Shown: positions 10,020 to 17,945 of the stretch, one piece after another
How the letters are laid out: each line of letters opens with the position of its first letter
Position numbering within the stretch: the stretch's first letter is position 1
From: Bacillus xiamenensis
GTDB taxonomy: Bacteria; Bacillota; Bacilli; Bacillales; Bacillaceae
Assembly: GCF_000300535.1 (NCBI RefSeq)
Contig: NZ_AMSH01000003.1
Location: 62,001 to 126,000 of the forward strand
DNA: 64,000 bases
Direction: 5' to 3'
Translations under genes and position numbers: made by a program
Notes under the pieces: generated by a model
Told to the model about the DNA's origin: nothing
The model's input: the letters and a program-made list of their open reading frames with translations, nothing else
Databases searched by the model: none

Positions 10020-10966
10020 GTCAAGTCGACGTACAGCCCACATTATACGGAAAAGACTTTTTATCGCTAAAAGATTTTTCAATCAATGACATTGCTTACT
10101 TAATTGAAAAAGCAGAAGAAATGAAACAACATCCATATCAAGATTTATTCAAAGGAAAAACGTTAGCCATGATCTTTGAAAAATCTTCAACTAGAACCCG
10201 TGTCTCGTTTGAAGCGGGAATGACGCAGCTAGGGGGACATGCACTTTTCCTCAGCTCAAATGATTTGCAAATTGGCAGAGGAGAAACAATTAGTGATACC
10301 GCCCAGGTGCTGTCTGGCTATGTAGATGGTATTATGATTCGAACCTTTGAACATGAGAAGGTAGAAGAACTTGCAAAATACGCATCCATTCCTGTCATAA
10401 ACGGATTGACTGACTACTCACATCCATGTCAGGCACTTGCTGATTTATTGACAATAAAAGAAGCAAAAGGAACATTAAAAGGTGTGAAAGTGGCATATAT
10501 CGGTGATGGAAATAATGTGGCTCATTCCTTGATGGTCGGCTGTGCGCAGTTAGGCTGTGACATTGCTGTTGCATCACCAAAAGGCTATGAACCACTTCAA
10601 GACGTGACAGACACTGCTCGTGAGTTTGCCAAACAATCAGGTGCAGAAGTGATCGTCACAACAGATCCAGTAGCTGCTGTTCAGCATGCAGATGTCATTT
10701 ATTCAGACGTATTTACAAGCATGGGGCAGGAAGCTGAAACAGAGAAACGTCTAGCTGAATTTAAAGAATATCAAGTCAATACTGACCTCATGCGTCATGC
10801 CGCAAAAGATTATATCTTCCTTCATTGTCTGCCGGCACATCGCGGAGAAGAAGTGACAGCTGATATCATTGATGGACCGCACTCAAAGGTGTTTCAGCAG
10901 GCAGAAAATCGCTTGCATGTGCAAAAAGCGTTAATTAAAGAGCTCATGTATCAACAACCAAAATAG
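10016..10966 (+). CDS. argF: Ornithine carbamoyltransferase
   Basis: Joins carbamoyl phosphate to ornithine to give citrulline. The carbamoyl-phosphate loop STRTR is at residues 58-62 in the FEKSSTRTRVSFE context, and the ornithine-side motif HCLPAH is near residue 280. It has 316 residues. The ATG overlaps the carB stop. It is the last gene of the operon and is closed by a strong terminator 7 bases after the stop. argGH are not in the window, so citrulline to arginine must be encoded elsewhere. Confidence 0.97.
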   Translation: MSQVDVQPTLYGKDFLSLKDFSINDIAYLIEKAEEMKQHPYQDLFKGKTLAMIFEKSSTRTRVSFEAGMTQLGGHALFLSSNDLQIGRGETISDTAQVLSGYVDGIMIRTFEHEKVEELAKYASIPVINGLTDYSHPCQALADLLTIKEAKGTLKGVKVAYIGDGNNVAHSLMVGCAQLGCDIAVASPKGYEPLQDVTDTAREFAKQSGAEVIVTTDPVAAVQHADVIYSDVFTSMGQEAETEKRLAEFKEYQVNTDLMRHAAKDYIFLHCLPAHRGEEVTADIIDGPHSKVFQQAENRLHVQKALIKELMYQQPK

Positions 10967-10973
10967 ATCAAGT

Positions 10974-11003
10974 GTCCCTGTCTCGAATGAGCAGGGACTT
11001 TTT
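10974..11003 (+). terminator. Terminator of the arginine operon
   Basis: GTCCCTG, 11-base loop, CAGGGAC, then TTTTT. Confidence 0.85.
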
Positions 11004-11067
11004 GCATATTGGATTGGAGAGGCAATGGACGGGACATAATAACAACAATCGAGAAAGGAGGATGGAA

Positions 11068-11247
11068 ATGAGTCAGCAGCATCAGTTTAAATCTGGGAAT
11101 AAAGCACCTAATAATGGTATCTATATCGAAATCGGTGAGACCGGCAGTATGGTAAAAGATCCTTTAAAGATTAAGCTTAAAGCAGGCGACGTCTTTCCGG
11201 ATAACTCGAACCATAACCGTGTTTGGACCTACCAAAGAAAGCCGTAA
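11068..11247 (+). CDS. yjzC: Small conserved protein YjzC
   Basis: A 59-residue protein (MSQQHQFKSGNKAPNNG...) that I recognise as the YjzC family of Bacillus: basic, no membrane segment, ending in WTYQRKP. Its function is unknown. The ATG at 11068 lies six bases after a near-perfect AAAGGAGG; an in-frame ATG two codons earlier is too close to it. The frame stays open upstream to the argF terminator, but that part has no ribosome site and is not coding. It stands alone between two terminators, next to argF as in B. subtilis. Confidence 0.85.
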   Translation: MSQQHQFKSGNKAPNNGIYIEIGETGSMVKDPLKIKLKAGDVFPDNSNHNRVWTYQRKP

Positions 11248-11281
11248 GCAATTGACTAAGAGTCTGTATGAATAAGTCTTT

Positions 11282-11308
11282 AGAGGCATGTGTCATGCCT
11301 CTTTTTTC
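11282..11308 (+). terminator. Terminator after yjzC
   Basis: AGAGGCATG, TGT loop, CATGCCTCT followed by T-run. Confidence 0.85.
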
Positions 11309-11414
11309 TTTATAATAAAAAACAATTAAGTTCAAATTTTCAAATAAATAGTATGAAAAAAAGAGAAAATGAGGTAAAATATGTAAATAGTAAACAGTTG
11401 AAAGGATTTGTGTG

Positions 11415-12680
11415 ATGGAAAAGATGAATCTCAGTGAAAGTGTTTGGAATAAACGCTTCACCTCATTATTCATATCAAGGCTCATAAAAAATACAGGCGA
11501 AAGTTTTGCTTTTACATCCGTTCTTTGGCTATTGATTTTAAGAGGGGATGGAGCGCTCGGTACAGGACTTCTTCTAGCAGTGACAGTTCTTCCTTCATCA
11601 TTGTTAGCCCCAATACTAGGACCTCTTATGAAAAAACACCATTTGTCTAAATGGATGTTCGCTTCAGATGTCGTTCGAGCAACAATTGTACTCATCATCC
11701 CACTACTACATTTTTCGCACATATTGCCTCTATGGTTATTGATCTCATTAATGGTTATTCAATCGGCAACAGGTGCAGCATATAACCCAGCTTCTGTGGC
11801 GATTTTACCGCAGATTGTTCCGAAGCATCTCATTCAAAAAGCAAATGCCATCCTGCAATCTTCCTTTGAAATTGTCGCTCTTGCTGCAGTGATGGTAGCA
11901 GGTCTTTTGGTCAAATTAATTGGACCTGCAGATACCCTCTTGATCACCACTGTCTTATTTATCATATCTGGCCTGTTTATTATTGGCGTCAAACTGAAGA
12001 AGTCAGGCAAAGAAAAAGCAGCAGACATTAAACAAGCAAAGAATACATATCTGTACAACCTAAAAAGAGGCTTTCTAGTCGTCAAAAATCATCATATCTT
12101 ATTTGCGCTGACCCTTTACTGTATTTTAATGAATGTCGCAGCGGCTCCGTGGCAGGCATTATCCGCTGTATACGTAGCGGAAGCGCTGCAAAGTGATGCA
12201 ATGGTATATTCCATTTTAAGAGGCGTCGCCGCAGTCGGTGCGTTTATGATGGGCTTTGCGCTGGCGAAGGTGAAAATTAAACGGTTTGGCTTGTTCTTTA
12301 TTGTCGCTGGCATGATTGAAGGGGCCGCATTCTTTATCACAGGGATGAGCACATGGCTGCCGGTCGTTCTTTTTGCTTCCTTTATTTTTGGTGCAGCGGT
12401 CAGTGCAATTAATGTTCCGGAAATGGTCATTATCCAAACCTCTGTTGACCAAGAAGATCAGCCGCAAGTCTATGCAGTGATCAATGCGTCATCCAATGTC
12501 TTTCTCCCGCTTGCTGCTGTTATATCGGGCGTTCTGGCAGAACGATTTGGAGCGGGGCCTGTCATTGCTGGGGGAGGCGTGCTTGAAATTTTATCAGGCA
12601 TTGCGATCTTCCTGTTTACAGGGCTTGCAAAAAGCCATTTGACCGCTGACAAACAGAAGTCCGAAACGGTTGAGGTATAA
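11415..12680 (+). CDS. MFS transporter, unidentified substrate
   Basis: A 421-residue protein with about 12 hydrophobic segments and a long, lysine-rich central loop near residues 190-215 (KLKKSGKEKAADIKQ), the layout of a two-times-six-helix MFS permease. It resembles the MFS_3 / macrolide-efflux-like branch, but no substrate motif is readable. The start is ATG 11415 (MEKMNLSESVWN) with AAAGGA eight bases upstream. It is a single gene with its own terminator. B. subtilis 168 has no transporter between yjzC and yjzD as far as I recall, so this is a lineage-specific insertion or a loss in 168. The expected role is drug or metabolite export. Confidence 0.8.
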   Translation: MEKMNLSESVWNKRFTSLFISRLIKNTGESFAFTSVLWLLILRGDGALGTGLLLAVTVLPSSLLAPILGPLMKKHHLSKWMFASDVVRATIVLIIPLLHFSHILPLWLLISLMVIQSATGAAYNPASVAILPQIVPKHLIQKANAILQSSFEIVALAAVMVAGLLVKLIGPADTLLITTVLFIISGLFIIGVKLKKSGKEKAADIKQAKNTYLYNLKRGFLVVKNHHILFALTLYCILMNVAAAPWQALSAVYVAEALQSDAMVYSILRGVAAVGAFMMGFALAKVKIKRFGLFFIVAGMIEGAAFFITGMSTWLPVVLFASFIFGAAVSAINVPEMVIIQTSVDQEDQPQVYAVINASSNVFLPLAAVISGVLAERFGAGPVIAGGGVLEILSGIAIFLFTGLAKSHLTADKQKSETVEV

Positions 12681-12687
12681 ATCATTA

Positions 12688-12718
12688 AAAACCCCCTGGT
12701 TGCTAAACAGGGGGTTTT
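12688..12718 (+). terminator. Terminator of the MFS gene
   Basis: AAAACCCCCTG / CAGGGGGTTTT, nine-base loop. Confidence 0.85.
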
Positions 12719-12751
12719 GGCATGCCGCTTTCACATCACGCTGAAAAAAAG

Positions 12752-12786
12752 AAAAAGAGCTGAAATAAATGATTTCAGCTCTTTTT
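12752..12786 (-). terminator. Terminator of yjzD
   Basis: AAAAAGAGCTGAAAT / ATTTCAGCTCTTTTT, a long stem placed just after the yjzD stop on the minus strand; A/T runs on both sides make it bidirectional. Confidence 0.85.
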
Positions 12787-12794
12787 CAGCCATA

Positions 12795-12989
12795 TTAAGA
12801 ATGTTTTGTTGAACTTTCCGTTTCTTTCATTGGACTTACTTCAGCAAAGATGAATAAAATAACCGTAAACACTACTGCAAGAATGGAAGTTAACGTAAAA
12901 TCATAAGCAGCTCCATTCATAGATGCAACGATGTAACCAGCCATATGTGTCAGCAGAAAAGTCCAAATGAGGGTGATAATGTAATGCAT
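12795..12989 (-). CDS. yjzD: Small membrane protein YjzD (DUF2929-like)
   Basis: 64 residues with two predicted membrane segments (about 3-20 and 31-50) and a short hydrophilic tail. The N-terminus MHYIITLIWTFLLTHMAGY matches what I remember of the YjzD / DUF2929 family of Bacillaceae. Its function is unknown. It reads against its neighbours and starts with ATG after an AAGGACGG ribosome site. It lies between yjzC and yjaU, as in B. subtilis, apart from the inserted MFS gene. Confidence 0.75.
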   Translation of the reverse strand: MHYIITLIWTFLLTHMAGYIVASMNGAAYDFTLTSILAVVFTVILFIFAEVSPMKETESSTKHS

Positions 12990-13286
12990 TATTCCACCGT
13001 CCTTTATGTAACAATCTATTGATTATCATACCATAGATACGAGTTTAGAGAAAAGACTGTTTTGCTCCAATTGTGAGCATTTTCATCATTTGACTTTAAC
13101 AAGTGGTTGAATGTGATGATTCCCCGCAGATAAAACAGGTATTTATTGCAGGATTCGTACTGAAGCCCCAATAATAAGAAGTGACTGTACTTCACGTAGA
13201 CAGGGAAATGCACAAGAGAAAAAATAAAACGCGCTGAATAATAAGTAACATGAAAAATATTTGACCTATAAGAAAGGGGAACAAGA
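12990..13286. other. 297-base gap with no clear gene
   Basis: It holds the upstream region of yjzD and of the DinB-like gene. The minus strand is open for about 100 codons (13016-13315) but has no family look and no ribosome site, so I do not call it. AAAGGGG at 13274-13280 is the ribosome site of the broken gene that follows. Confidence 0.5.
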
Positions 13287-13745
13287 ATGAAAGAACGCCA
13301 TGTGAATCTTTTCAAATAGTTAGAGACTTATCGAGCTGCTATTTTAGATAGTTTAGATGATGTAAGTGCAGATGAAGCTGAGATCATCCCAAATCATTTT
13401 CATAATAATATCAGGTGGAATATGGGACATCTTTACTTGGATCAATACTTATGGATTGAGACTTTAACGAAAGAGAAAACTGAGGTTCCAGATACTTTTC
13501 GCAAATGGTTTGGTTATGGGACCACACCAGATCATTTTTCAGACGAAACGCCTTCTTATCTACAATTAAAAAAAAGGCTGGAAGAACAGACTGGTAAAAT
13601 AATGCAAAAATACTCACGTCGCTTAGAAGTCGAATATCCCCCTACTGAAATGGGGATGCGAACCATTGAACAAGTGTTGATTCGAACCATCTTTCACGAG
13701 GGAATGCACCTGCAAGCGATTCTTGATATTAAAAAATGTTTATAA
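13287..13745 (+). pseudogene. DinB-superfamily protein, interrupted by an in-frame TAG
   Basis: An ATG at 13287, eight bases or so after AAAGGGG, opens MKERHVNLFK. A TAG follows at 13317-13319, and the same frame then runs uninterrupted for another 142 codons to 13745. The rest reads like a DinB_2-type four-helix metal-binding protein: NMGHLYLDQYLWIE and FHEGMHLQAI carry the family's spaced histidines. The next in-frame ATG (13422) would remove the first helix and has no proper ribosome site. Full length would be about 152 residues, the normal family size. Either this is a recent point-mutation pseudogene or a sequencing error; no suppressor is evident. DinB-like proteins in Bacillus include bacillithiol-related transferases, but this one's role is unknown. 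Confidence 0.7.
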
Positions 13746-13918
13746 TCAATCAAAAAAGTTCTGACGATATAGGAAAGAACTGCTTATATATTTCCATCAA
13801 ATGTCAGATTCACTTAAAAGATTAAGAAGATTTCTTTCATATTAGGGGATTTCCTTATTCGTAGATGAGTTGTTTCTCATATCATAGAAAGCAGAATCAC
13901 TGAAAGGAGGCTAGCCAT

Positions 13919-14659
13919 ATGGGTGTAAGTGAACGTTTTATTCAGCTTGGTTCCCAGTGGAACGTCATCCACCTTCCTCAAAAACCAAATGGCTTTGGCA
14001 TTCTAATCCTCGGTGACCGGAATCACTTTGTGCAGGAAAATACATCATTCTGGCTTCAGCATTATGGGAGAAACCAGCTTTTAACTGCTTTAAAGGATGA
14101 AGGGTATACATTGTTTAATAGTCATCTTCATGGCAACCACTGGGGATGTGAAGACGCTGTCTTTGATGCTAAACAACTCATTCATTATTCATTAAAACAA
14201 GAAATATTAAACCGAGAGATTCATGTGCTTGCAGAAGGAATGGGGGCACTTATTGCGATGAGTCTTGCTGAAGAAATGCCGGAAGTGTTAAGATCCATTG
14301 CAATGCTCAATCCTTGTTTAGATCTTAGTGCACATAGAGAGAGGGAGAAAGAGCATAAATTTTTCTACAAACAGCTGATCAGGGAGCTGGCGCAGAGCTA
14401 CGGCTGCTCTGAACAGGAAGCAGAAACGTATCCACTTCCTTCTTGCCCCGTTCATTCAGCTCATGTACCGATTCATATATGGCAAAGGTTAAATGTTGCA
14501 CCATACGCGTATGAGCTGCATGCAAAACCTTTTATTGATCAGCACATGATGAATGCAGACCATGGTCAGGTCGATCAGACCTTGCATATGTTTGATCATC
14601 CAAGAAGAATCTTTCAGTCCATTCACAAGTTTTATAAATCGCATGAAAGAGAACTATAA
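13919..14659 (+). CDS. yjaU: Alpha/beta-hydrolase-like protein YjaU
   Basis: 246 residues with the outline of an alpha/beta hydrolase. A strand-turn-helix reads HVLAEGMGALIAMS, where a lipase-type nucleophile elbow (GxSxG) is expected, but the nucleophile position is Gly instead of Ser. Catalysis by the classical mechanism is therefore doubtful. The ATG follows a strong AAAGGAGG. In B. subtilis yjaU and yjaV sit just before med, as here. Its role is unknown; a non-catalytic or binding function is possible. A terminator separates it from yjaV. Confidence 0.7.
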   Translation: MGVSERFIQLGSQWNVIHLPQKPNGFGILILGDRNHFVQENTSFWLQHYGRNQLLTALKDEGYTLFNSHLHGNHWGCEDAVFDAKQLIHYSLKQEILNREIHVLAEGMGALIAMSLAEEMPEVLRSIAMLNPCLDLSAHREREKEHKFFYKQLIRELAQSYGCSEQEAETYPLPSCPVHSAHVPIHIWQRLNVAPYAYELHAKPFIDQHMMNADHGQVDQTLHMFDHPRRIFQSIHKFYKSHEREL

Positions 14660-14675
14660 TGAATAGGATGATAAC

Positions 14676-14705
14676 AGCCCTTCATAGAAAGGGCTCTTCT
14701 TTTTA
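14676..14705 (+). terminator. Terminator after yjaU
   Basis: AGCCCTT / AAGGGCT with a short loop and a C/T-rich tail (CTTCTTTTT). Confidence 0.75.
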
Positions 14706-14734
14706 TTCGATATGCTAAAAAAGGGGACATGAAG

Positions 14735-15313
14735 ATGGAAACAGGATTGATCATAGGTGCAGATGAATTTTTTGGCCTGACACTTTGTGAATATATGATG
14801 AAAGAGGGCATACAAGTCGATATCACGTGTCCACACGATCAGACAGAAGAGCAAAAGCTGCTATTAGGAGAGCGGATGATGTGGCTCGGCCGAAATGACC
14901 TCGTTCGTGTCATTGACCTTCAGGATAGCAAAGAGGCGTATGATCTCATCTTTATTCAATCAGAGGATTCACATGAAAAACAGGCAGAGTTGAAAGCAAC
15001 ACATGGGATGTACCGATTACTTTTCGAAGAACCGAAAGACGAATCGTCCAAACAACGTGTGCCAGCTGTTGTCCTTCCTCGTATGTTCGGACCGTGGTCA
15101 CTCGATGAAAAAAGAAGAACAAGGGAAGATCACTCATTTTTTGTAGAAGATGTCGCAAAGGATCTTTTGAAGTGGGCGTCACACACTGATCAAAGGCAGG
15201 AAATGACGCATCAATTGAAGGTCGAAAGACAAACCGATGACCAACAAGCAAAGGAAATAATTGCAGAATGGAAAAGACAAAACTCAACATTTTTCGACAA
15301 AAAGCAAGAATGA
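14735..15313 (+). CDS. yjaV: YjaV, Rossmann-like protein of unknown function
   Basis: 192 residues beginning METGLIIGADEFFGLTLCEYM: a beta strand, a glycine turn and a helix, like a reduced dinucleotide-fold N-terminus. There is no GxGxxG and no catalytic Tyr-Lys pair. The middle (PAVVLPRMFGPW) resembles nucleoside-diphosphate-sugar epimerases, so this may be a degenerate SDR-fold protein. I chose ATG 14735, eight bases after AAGGGG; an ATG two codons upstream is too close. It precedes med as in B. subtilis. Function unknown. Confidence 0.7.
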   Translation: METGLIIGADEFFGLTLCEYMMKEGIQVDITCPHDQTEEQKLLLGERMMWLGRNDLVRVIDLQDSKEAYDLIFIQSEDSHEKQAELKATHGMYRLLFEEPKDESSKQRVPAVVLPRMFGPWSLDEKRRTREDHSFFVEDVAKDLLKWASHTDQRQEMTHQLKVERQTDDQQAKEIIAEWKRQNSTFFDKKQE

Positions 15314-15403
15314 TCTTCCATCTTATCTTTTTTCAGTATAAAATAAACCTATATTTAACATACAGGTTCATACCTGCGTGTTGCAAAGGGAGTTGAACAT
15401 GGC

Positions 15404-16363
15404 ATGAAGTACCAACGGCTTGTCATGATCTTTTCGTTCCTTCTTTTATTATCTGCCTGCTCGCAGGCGCCTTTAAAAGGACATATTGAGAAGGTGGGTT
15501 TACTCGTCCCCGATACGATTAATGATCAAGTTTGGGGAACGAAAGGTTATAAAGGCTTATTAAATATCCAATCAACATTTGGTGTAGATGTTTATTATAA
15601 GGAAGGCATGGTCGACAAGGAGAAAATCGTTGATGCCATTGAAGAGTTCCATAAAAAAGGAGTCAATTTGATTATTGGCCATGGCAATGAATATAGCGAA
15701 ATTTTCAACTTGATCAGTGAAGATTATCCAAAAACACAATTTATTACGGTCAATGGAGGCAAGCCTCAGGCTGACAATGTCACAAACGTGACGTTTAAAG
15801 GAGAAGCAATGGGCTTTTTCGGAGGCATGACTGCAGCACATATGTCCAAAACAAAAAAGATTGGTATTCTTGCTACATATGATTGGCAAAGCGAAGTAGA
15901 CGGCTTTATCAAAGGGGCAAAATATCAAGACGCACATGTGCAAGTTCTAGCGGAATTTGTCGAAAACTGGGATGATGCTGACAAAGCTGTGAACCTCTAT
16001 CAAAAATTGAAAAAACAAGGTGTAGATGTTGTGTATCCAGCAGGTGATGGTTATAATATCCCTGTCATTGAACAAATCAAAAACGACAATTTATCTGCGA
16101 TCGGATATGTCACCGATCAATCGAACCTTGGAAGCCATACCGTCTTAACCAGCACAGTACAGCATGTTGATAAAGCGTACAGTATCATTGCGAAGAAGTT
16201 TAATGAAGGCAAACTAAACGAAGGTGAATACTCCTTTGACTTTAAAGAAGGAGTGATCGAAATGGGTAAATTTAGCTCAACCATTGACCGCGATTTTGTG
16301 AAAGACATAGAGAATGATATCTCGTATTACAAAAAAACGGGCAAACTGCCTAATGAAAAGTGA
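15404..16363 (+). CDS. med: Competence regulator Med, PnrA/BMP-like lipoprotein
   Basis: A positive regulator of comK expression in B. subtilis. The protein is a lipoprotein: a short basic start, a hydrophobic stretch and the lipobox LSAC, with Cys19 as the lipidated residue. The rest is a periplasmic-binding-protein fold of the basic membrane protein / PnrA type (GKPQADNVTNV, KIGILATYDW). It has 319 residues. The ATG at 15404 overlaps a two-codon mini-ORF, ATG-GCA-TGA, at 15399-15407. That mini-ORF is the closer one to the AAAGGGAG ribosome site, so translation may be coupled. comZ follows 11 bases later; the pair forms the known med-comZ operon. Confidence 0.9.
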   Translation: MKYQRLVMIFSFLLLLSACSQAPLKGHIEKVGLLVPDTINDQVWGTKGYKGLLNIQSTFGVDVYYKEGMVDKEKIVDAIEEFHKKGVNLIIGHGNEYSEIFNLISEDYPKTQFITVNGGKPQADNVTNVTFKGEAMGFFGGMTAAHMSKTKKIGILATYDWQSEVDGFIKGAKYQDAHVQVLAEFVENWDDADKAVNLYQKLKKQGVDVVYPAGDGYNIPVIEQIKNDNLSAIGYVTDQSNLGSHTVLTSTVQHVDKAYSIIAKKFNEGKLNEGEYSFDFKEGVIEMGKFSSTIDRDFVKDIENDISYYKKTGKLPNEK

Positions 16364-16374
16364 GGACGTTGAAC

Positions 16375-16572
16375 ATGCAGAACGAAAAATCGATGGAGTT
16401 TTTACAAATTGCGATGAAGTATTTTCCGCAAGCAAAAGAAGAATTAGATAAAGCAGGGGTTCAGCTTGATCCAGAAGCACTTCAGCCGCTTCTATCATTG
16501 TTTACATCTGTCATGCAAGAGGCATATGAGCTTGGAAGAGCAGATGCAGAATCAGAAAAAGCCACACAATAG
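16375..16572 (+). CDS. comZ: ComZ, negative regulator of comG
   Basis: 65 residues, MQNEKSMEFLQIAMKYFPQAKEELDKAG, a helical protein I recognise as ComZ. In B. subtilis ComZ represses transcription of the late competence operon comG. The frame is open back to a GTG at 16360, but the ATG at 16375 has GTGAGGA eight bases upstream and gives the family length. It is the second gene of the med-comZ operon, and its stop lies within the stem of the terminator. Confidence 0.88.
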   Translation: MQNEKSMEFLQIAMKYFPQAKEELDKAGVQLDPEALQPLLSLFTSVMQEAYELGRADAESEKATQ

Positions 16573-16584
16573 TGGCTTTTTTTT
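16560..16584 (+). terminator. Terminator of med-comZ
   Basis: AGCCAC / GTGGCT with six-base loop and eight T; the comZ stop codon is inside the loop. Its T-run reaches the 3' end of the convergent yjzB. Confidence 0.85.
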
Positions 16585-16816
16585 ATGATAATTTTTTCTT
16601 GAAGGCACTAATCATAGGGCCGACATCTTTAAACACAGGCTTCAATTCATCAATCGAATTCATAATGTTCCCAATCTGATTCATGACATGCATATAGTCA
16701 ATTGAGTCATCACTTGAAGATGAATCCTTGCGTTCCTCCTTTGATTCTGATTTGTTTTTCTCCTTTTCAAGCGGCTGTCCAAACATCATTGCTGAGAAAA
16801 TATCTTTTTGCGCCAT
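16583..16816 (-). CDS. yjzB: Small charged protein, probably YjzB
   Basis: 77 residues: a short N-terminus (MAQKDIFSAMMFGQPLE), a highly charged Lys/Glu/Ser stretch (about 18-40), then a helical C-terminus. It has no membrane segment. It lies convergent to comZ and divergent from fabHA, where B. subtilis has yjzB; the name rests on position. The start is ATG with an AAAGGAAC ribosome site on the minus strand. Function unknown. Confidence 0.6.
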   Translation of the reverse strand: MAQKDIFSAMMFGQPLEKEKNKSESKEERKDSSSSDDSIDYMHVMNQIGNIMNSIDELKPVFKDVGPMISAFKKKLS

Positions 16817-16890
16817 ATCACATGTTCCTTTCTACTATTGGTATATCATTAATCTATGAAAAAAGTGAGAGGAAAGGTTAGACGTTTGTA

Positions 16891-16919
16891 TTGCCAAGGA
16901 GAAAAAAATAAGGTAAAAT
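16891..16919 (+). promoter_or_regulatory. fabHA sigma-A promoter
   Basis: TTGCCA (16891-16896), 17 bases, TAAAAT (16914-16919). The FapR operator begins at the last base of the -10, so bound repressor would cover the start site. Confidence 0.75.
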
Positions 16920-16935
16920 TAGTACCAGATACTAA
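16919..16935 (+). promoter_or_regulatory. FapR operator of fabHA-fabF
   Basis: TTAGTACCAGATACTAA, a 17-base near-palindrome that differs at only a couple of positions from the FapR consensus TTAGTACCTRGTACTAA. FapR is the malonyl-CoA-responsive repressor of Gram-positive fatty-acid genes. Confidence 0.9.
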
Positions 16936-16985
16936 TATAAGATCACAATATTATATGCTCGTATGAGTAAAAGGAGTCTTATTCA

Positions 16986-17924
16986 ATGAATGCTGGAATT
17001 ATTGGCCTTGGCCGCTATATACCTGAAAAAGTATTAACAAATCGTGATTTAGAAAAAATGGTTGAAACTTCTGACGAGTGGATTCGTACTAGAACAGGTA
17101 TAGAAGAAAGAAGAATTGCATCTGATGATGTCAATACATCTCATATGGCGCTTGCTGCTGCAAAAAAAGCATTAGCTGATGCAGATGTAGCTGCAGAAGA
17201 TATTGATATGATTCTTGTAGCGACAGTTACGCCAGATCAAGCATTTCCGACAGTCGCTTGTATGATTCAAGAGCATCTCGGTGCACATAAAGCATGTGCA
17301 ATGGATATTAGCGCTGCCTGCGCTGGCTTTATGTATGGGCTTGTTACTGGAAAACAATTTATCGAATCAGGCACATACAAACATGTACTTGTCGTTGGTG
17401 TAGAAAAGCTCTCTCGCATTACCGACTGGGATGACCGCAATACGGCTGTCTTGTTTGGAGATGGAGCAGGCGCTGCCGTACTAGGACCAGTGAGCGAAGG
17501 AAAAGGAATTCTATCATTTGAGCTTGGAGCCGATGGAAGCGGCGGGAAGCACTTGTACTTAGATGAAAAAGATCATACAATCATGAATGGACGAGAAGTA
17601 TTTAAATTTGCTGTGAGACAAATGGGTGAATCAAGTGTAAACGTCATTGAAAAAGCTGGACTATCTAAAGAAGACGTTGACTTCTTAATCCCTCACCAAG
17701 CAAATATTCGCATTATGGAAGCAGCACGTGAACGCTTAGAGCTGCCAGTTGAAAAAATGTCGAAGACTGTCCATAAATATGGAAACACATCAGCAGCATC
17801 CATTCCAATTTCACTATGTGAAGAAATCGAAGCCGGAAAAATTCATGACGGCGATGTGATTGTAATGGTTGGTTTTGGTGGTGGATTAACGTGGGGCGCA
17901 ATCGCTATGCGATGGGGCCGATAA
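16986..17924 (+). CDS. fabHA: Beta-ketoacyl-ACP synthase III
   Basis: Starts fatty-acid synthesis by condensing a branched or straight acyl-CoA primer with malonyl-ACP. It has 312 residues with the thiolase fold and the FabH triad: Cys112 in DISAACAGF, His in [10 protein letters not shown] and Asn in [18 protein letters not shown] precedes the ATG. It is followed 21 bases later by fabF, with no terminator between. The promoter carries a FapR box. B. subtilis has a second FabH (FabHB) elsewhere; synteny makes this FabHA. Confidence 0.95.
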   Translation: MNAGIIGLGRYIPEKVLTNRDLEKMVETSDEWIRTRTGIEERRIASDDVNTSHMALAAAKKALADADVAAEDIDMILVATVTPDQAFPTVACMIQEHLGAHKACAMDISAACAGFMYGLVTGKQFIESGTYKHVLVVGVEKLSRITDWDDRNTAVLFGDGAGAAVLGPVSEGKGILSFELGADGSGGKHLYLDEKDHTIMNGREVFKFAVRQMGESSVNVIEKAGLSKEDVDFLIPHQANIRIMEAARERLELPVEKMSKTVHKYGNTSAASIPISLCEEIEAGKIHDGDVIVMVGFGGGLTWGAIAMRWGR

Positions 17925-17945
17925 AAGAGTGAGGTGCACAAATTA

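Noticed and set aside
11177-11722. 181-codon minus-strand ORF across yjzC and the MFS gene
   Set aside because: Antisense to two well-supported genes, crosses a terminator, no ribosome site or domain.
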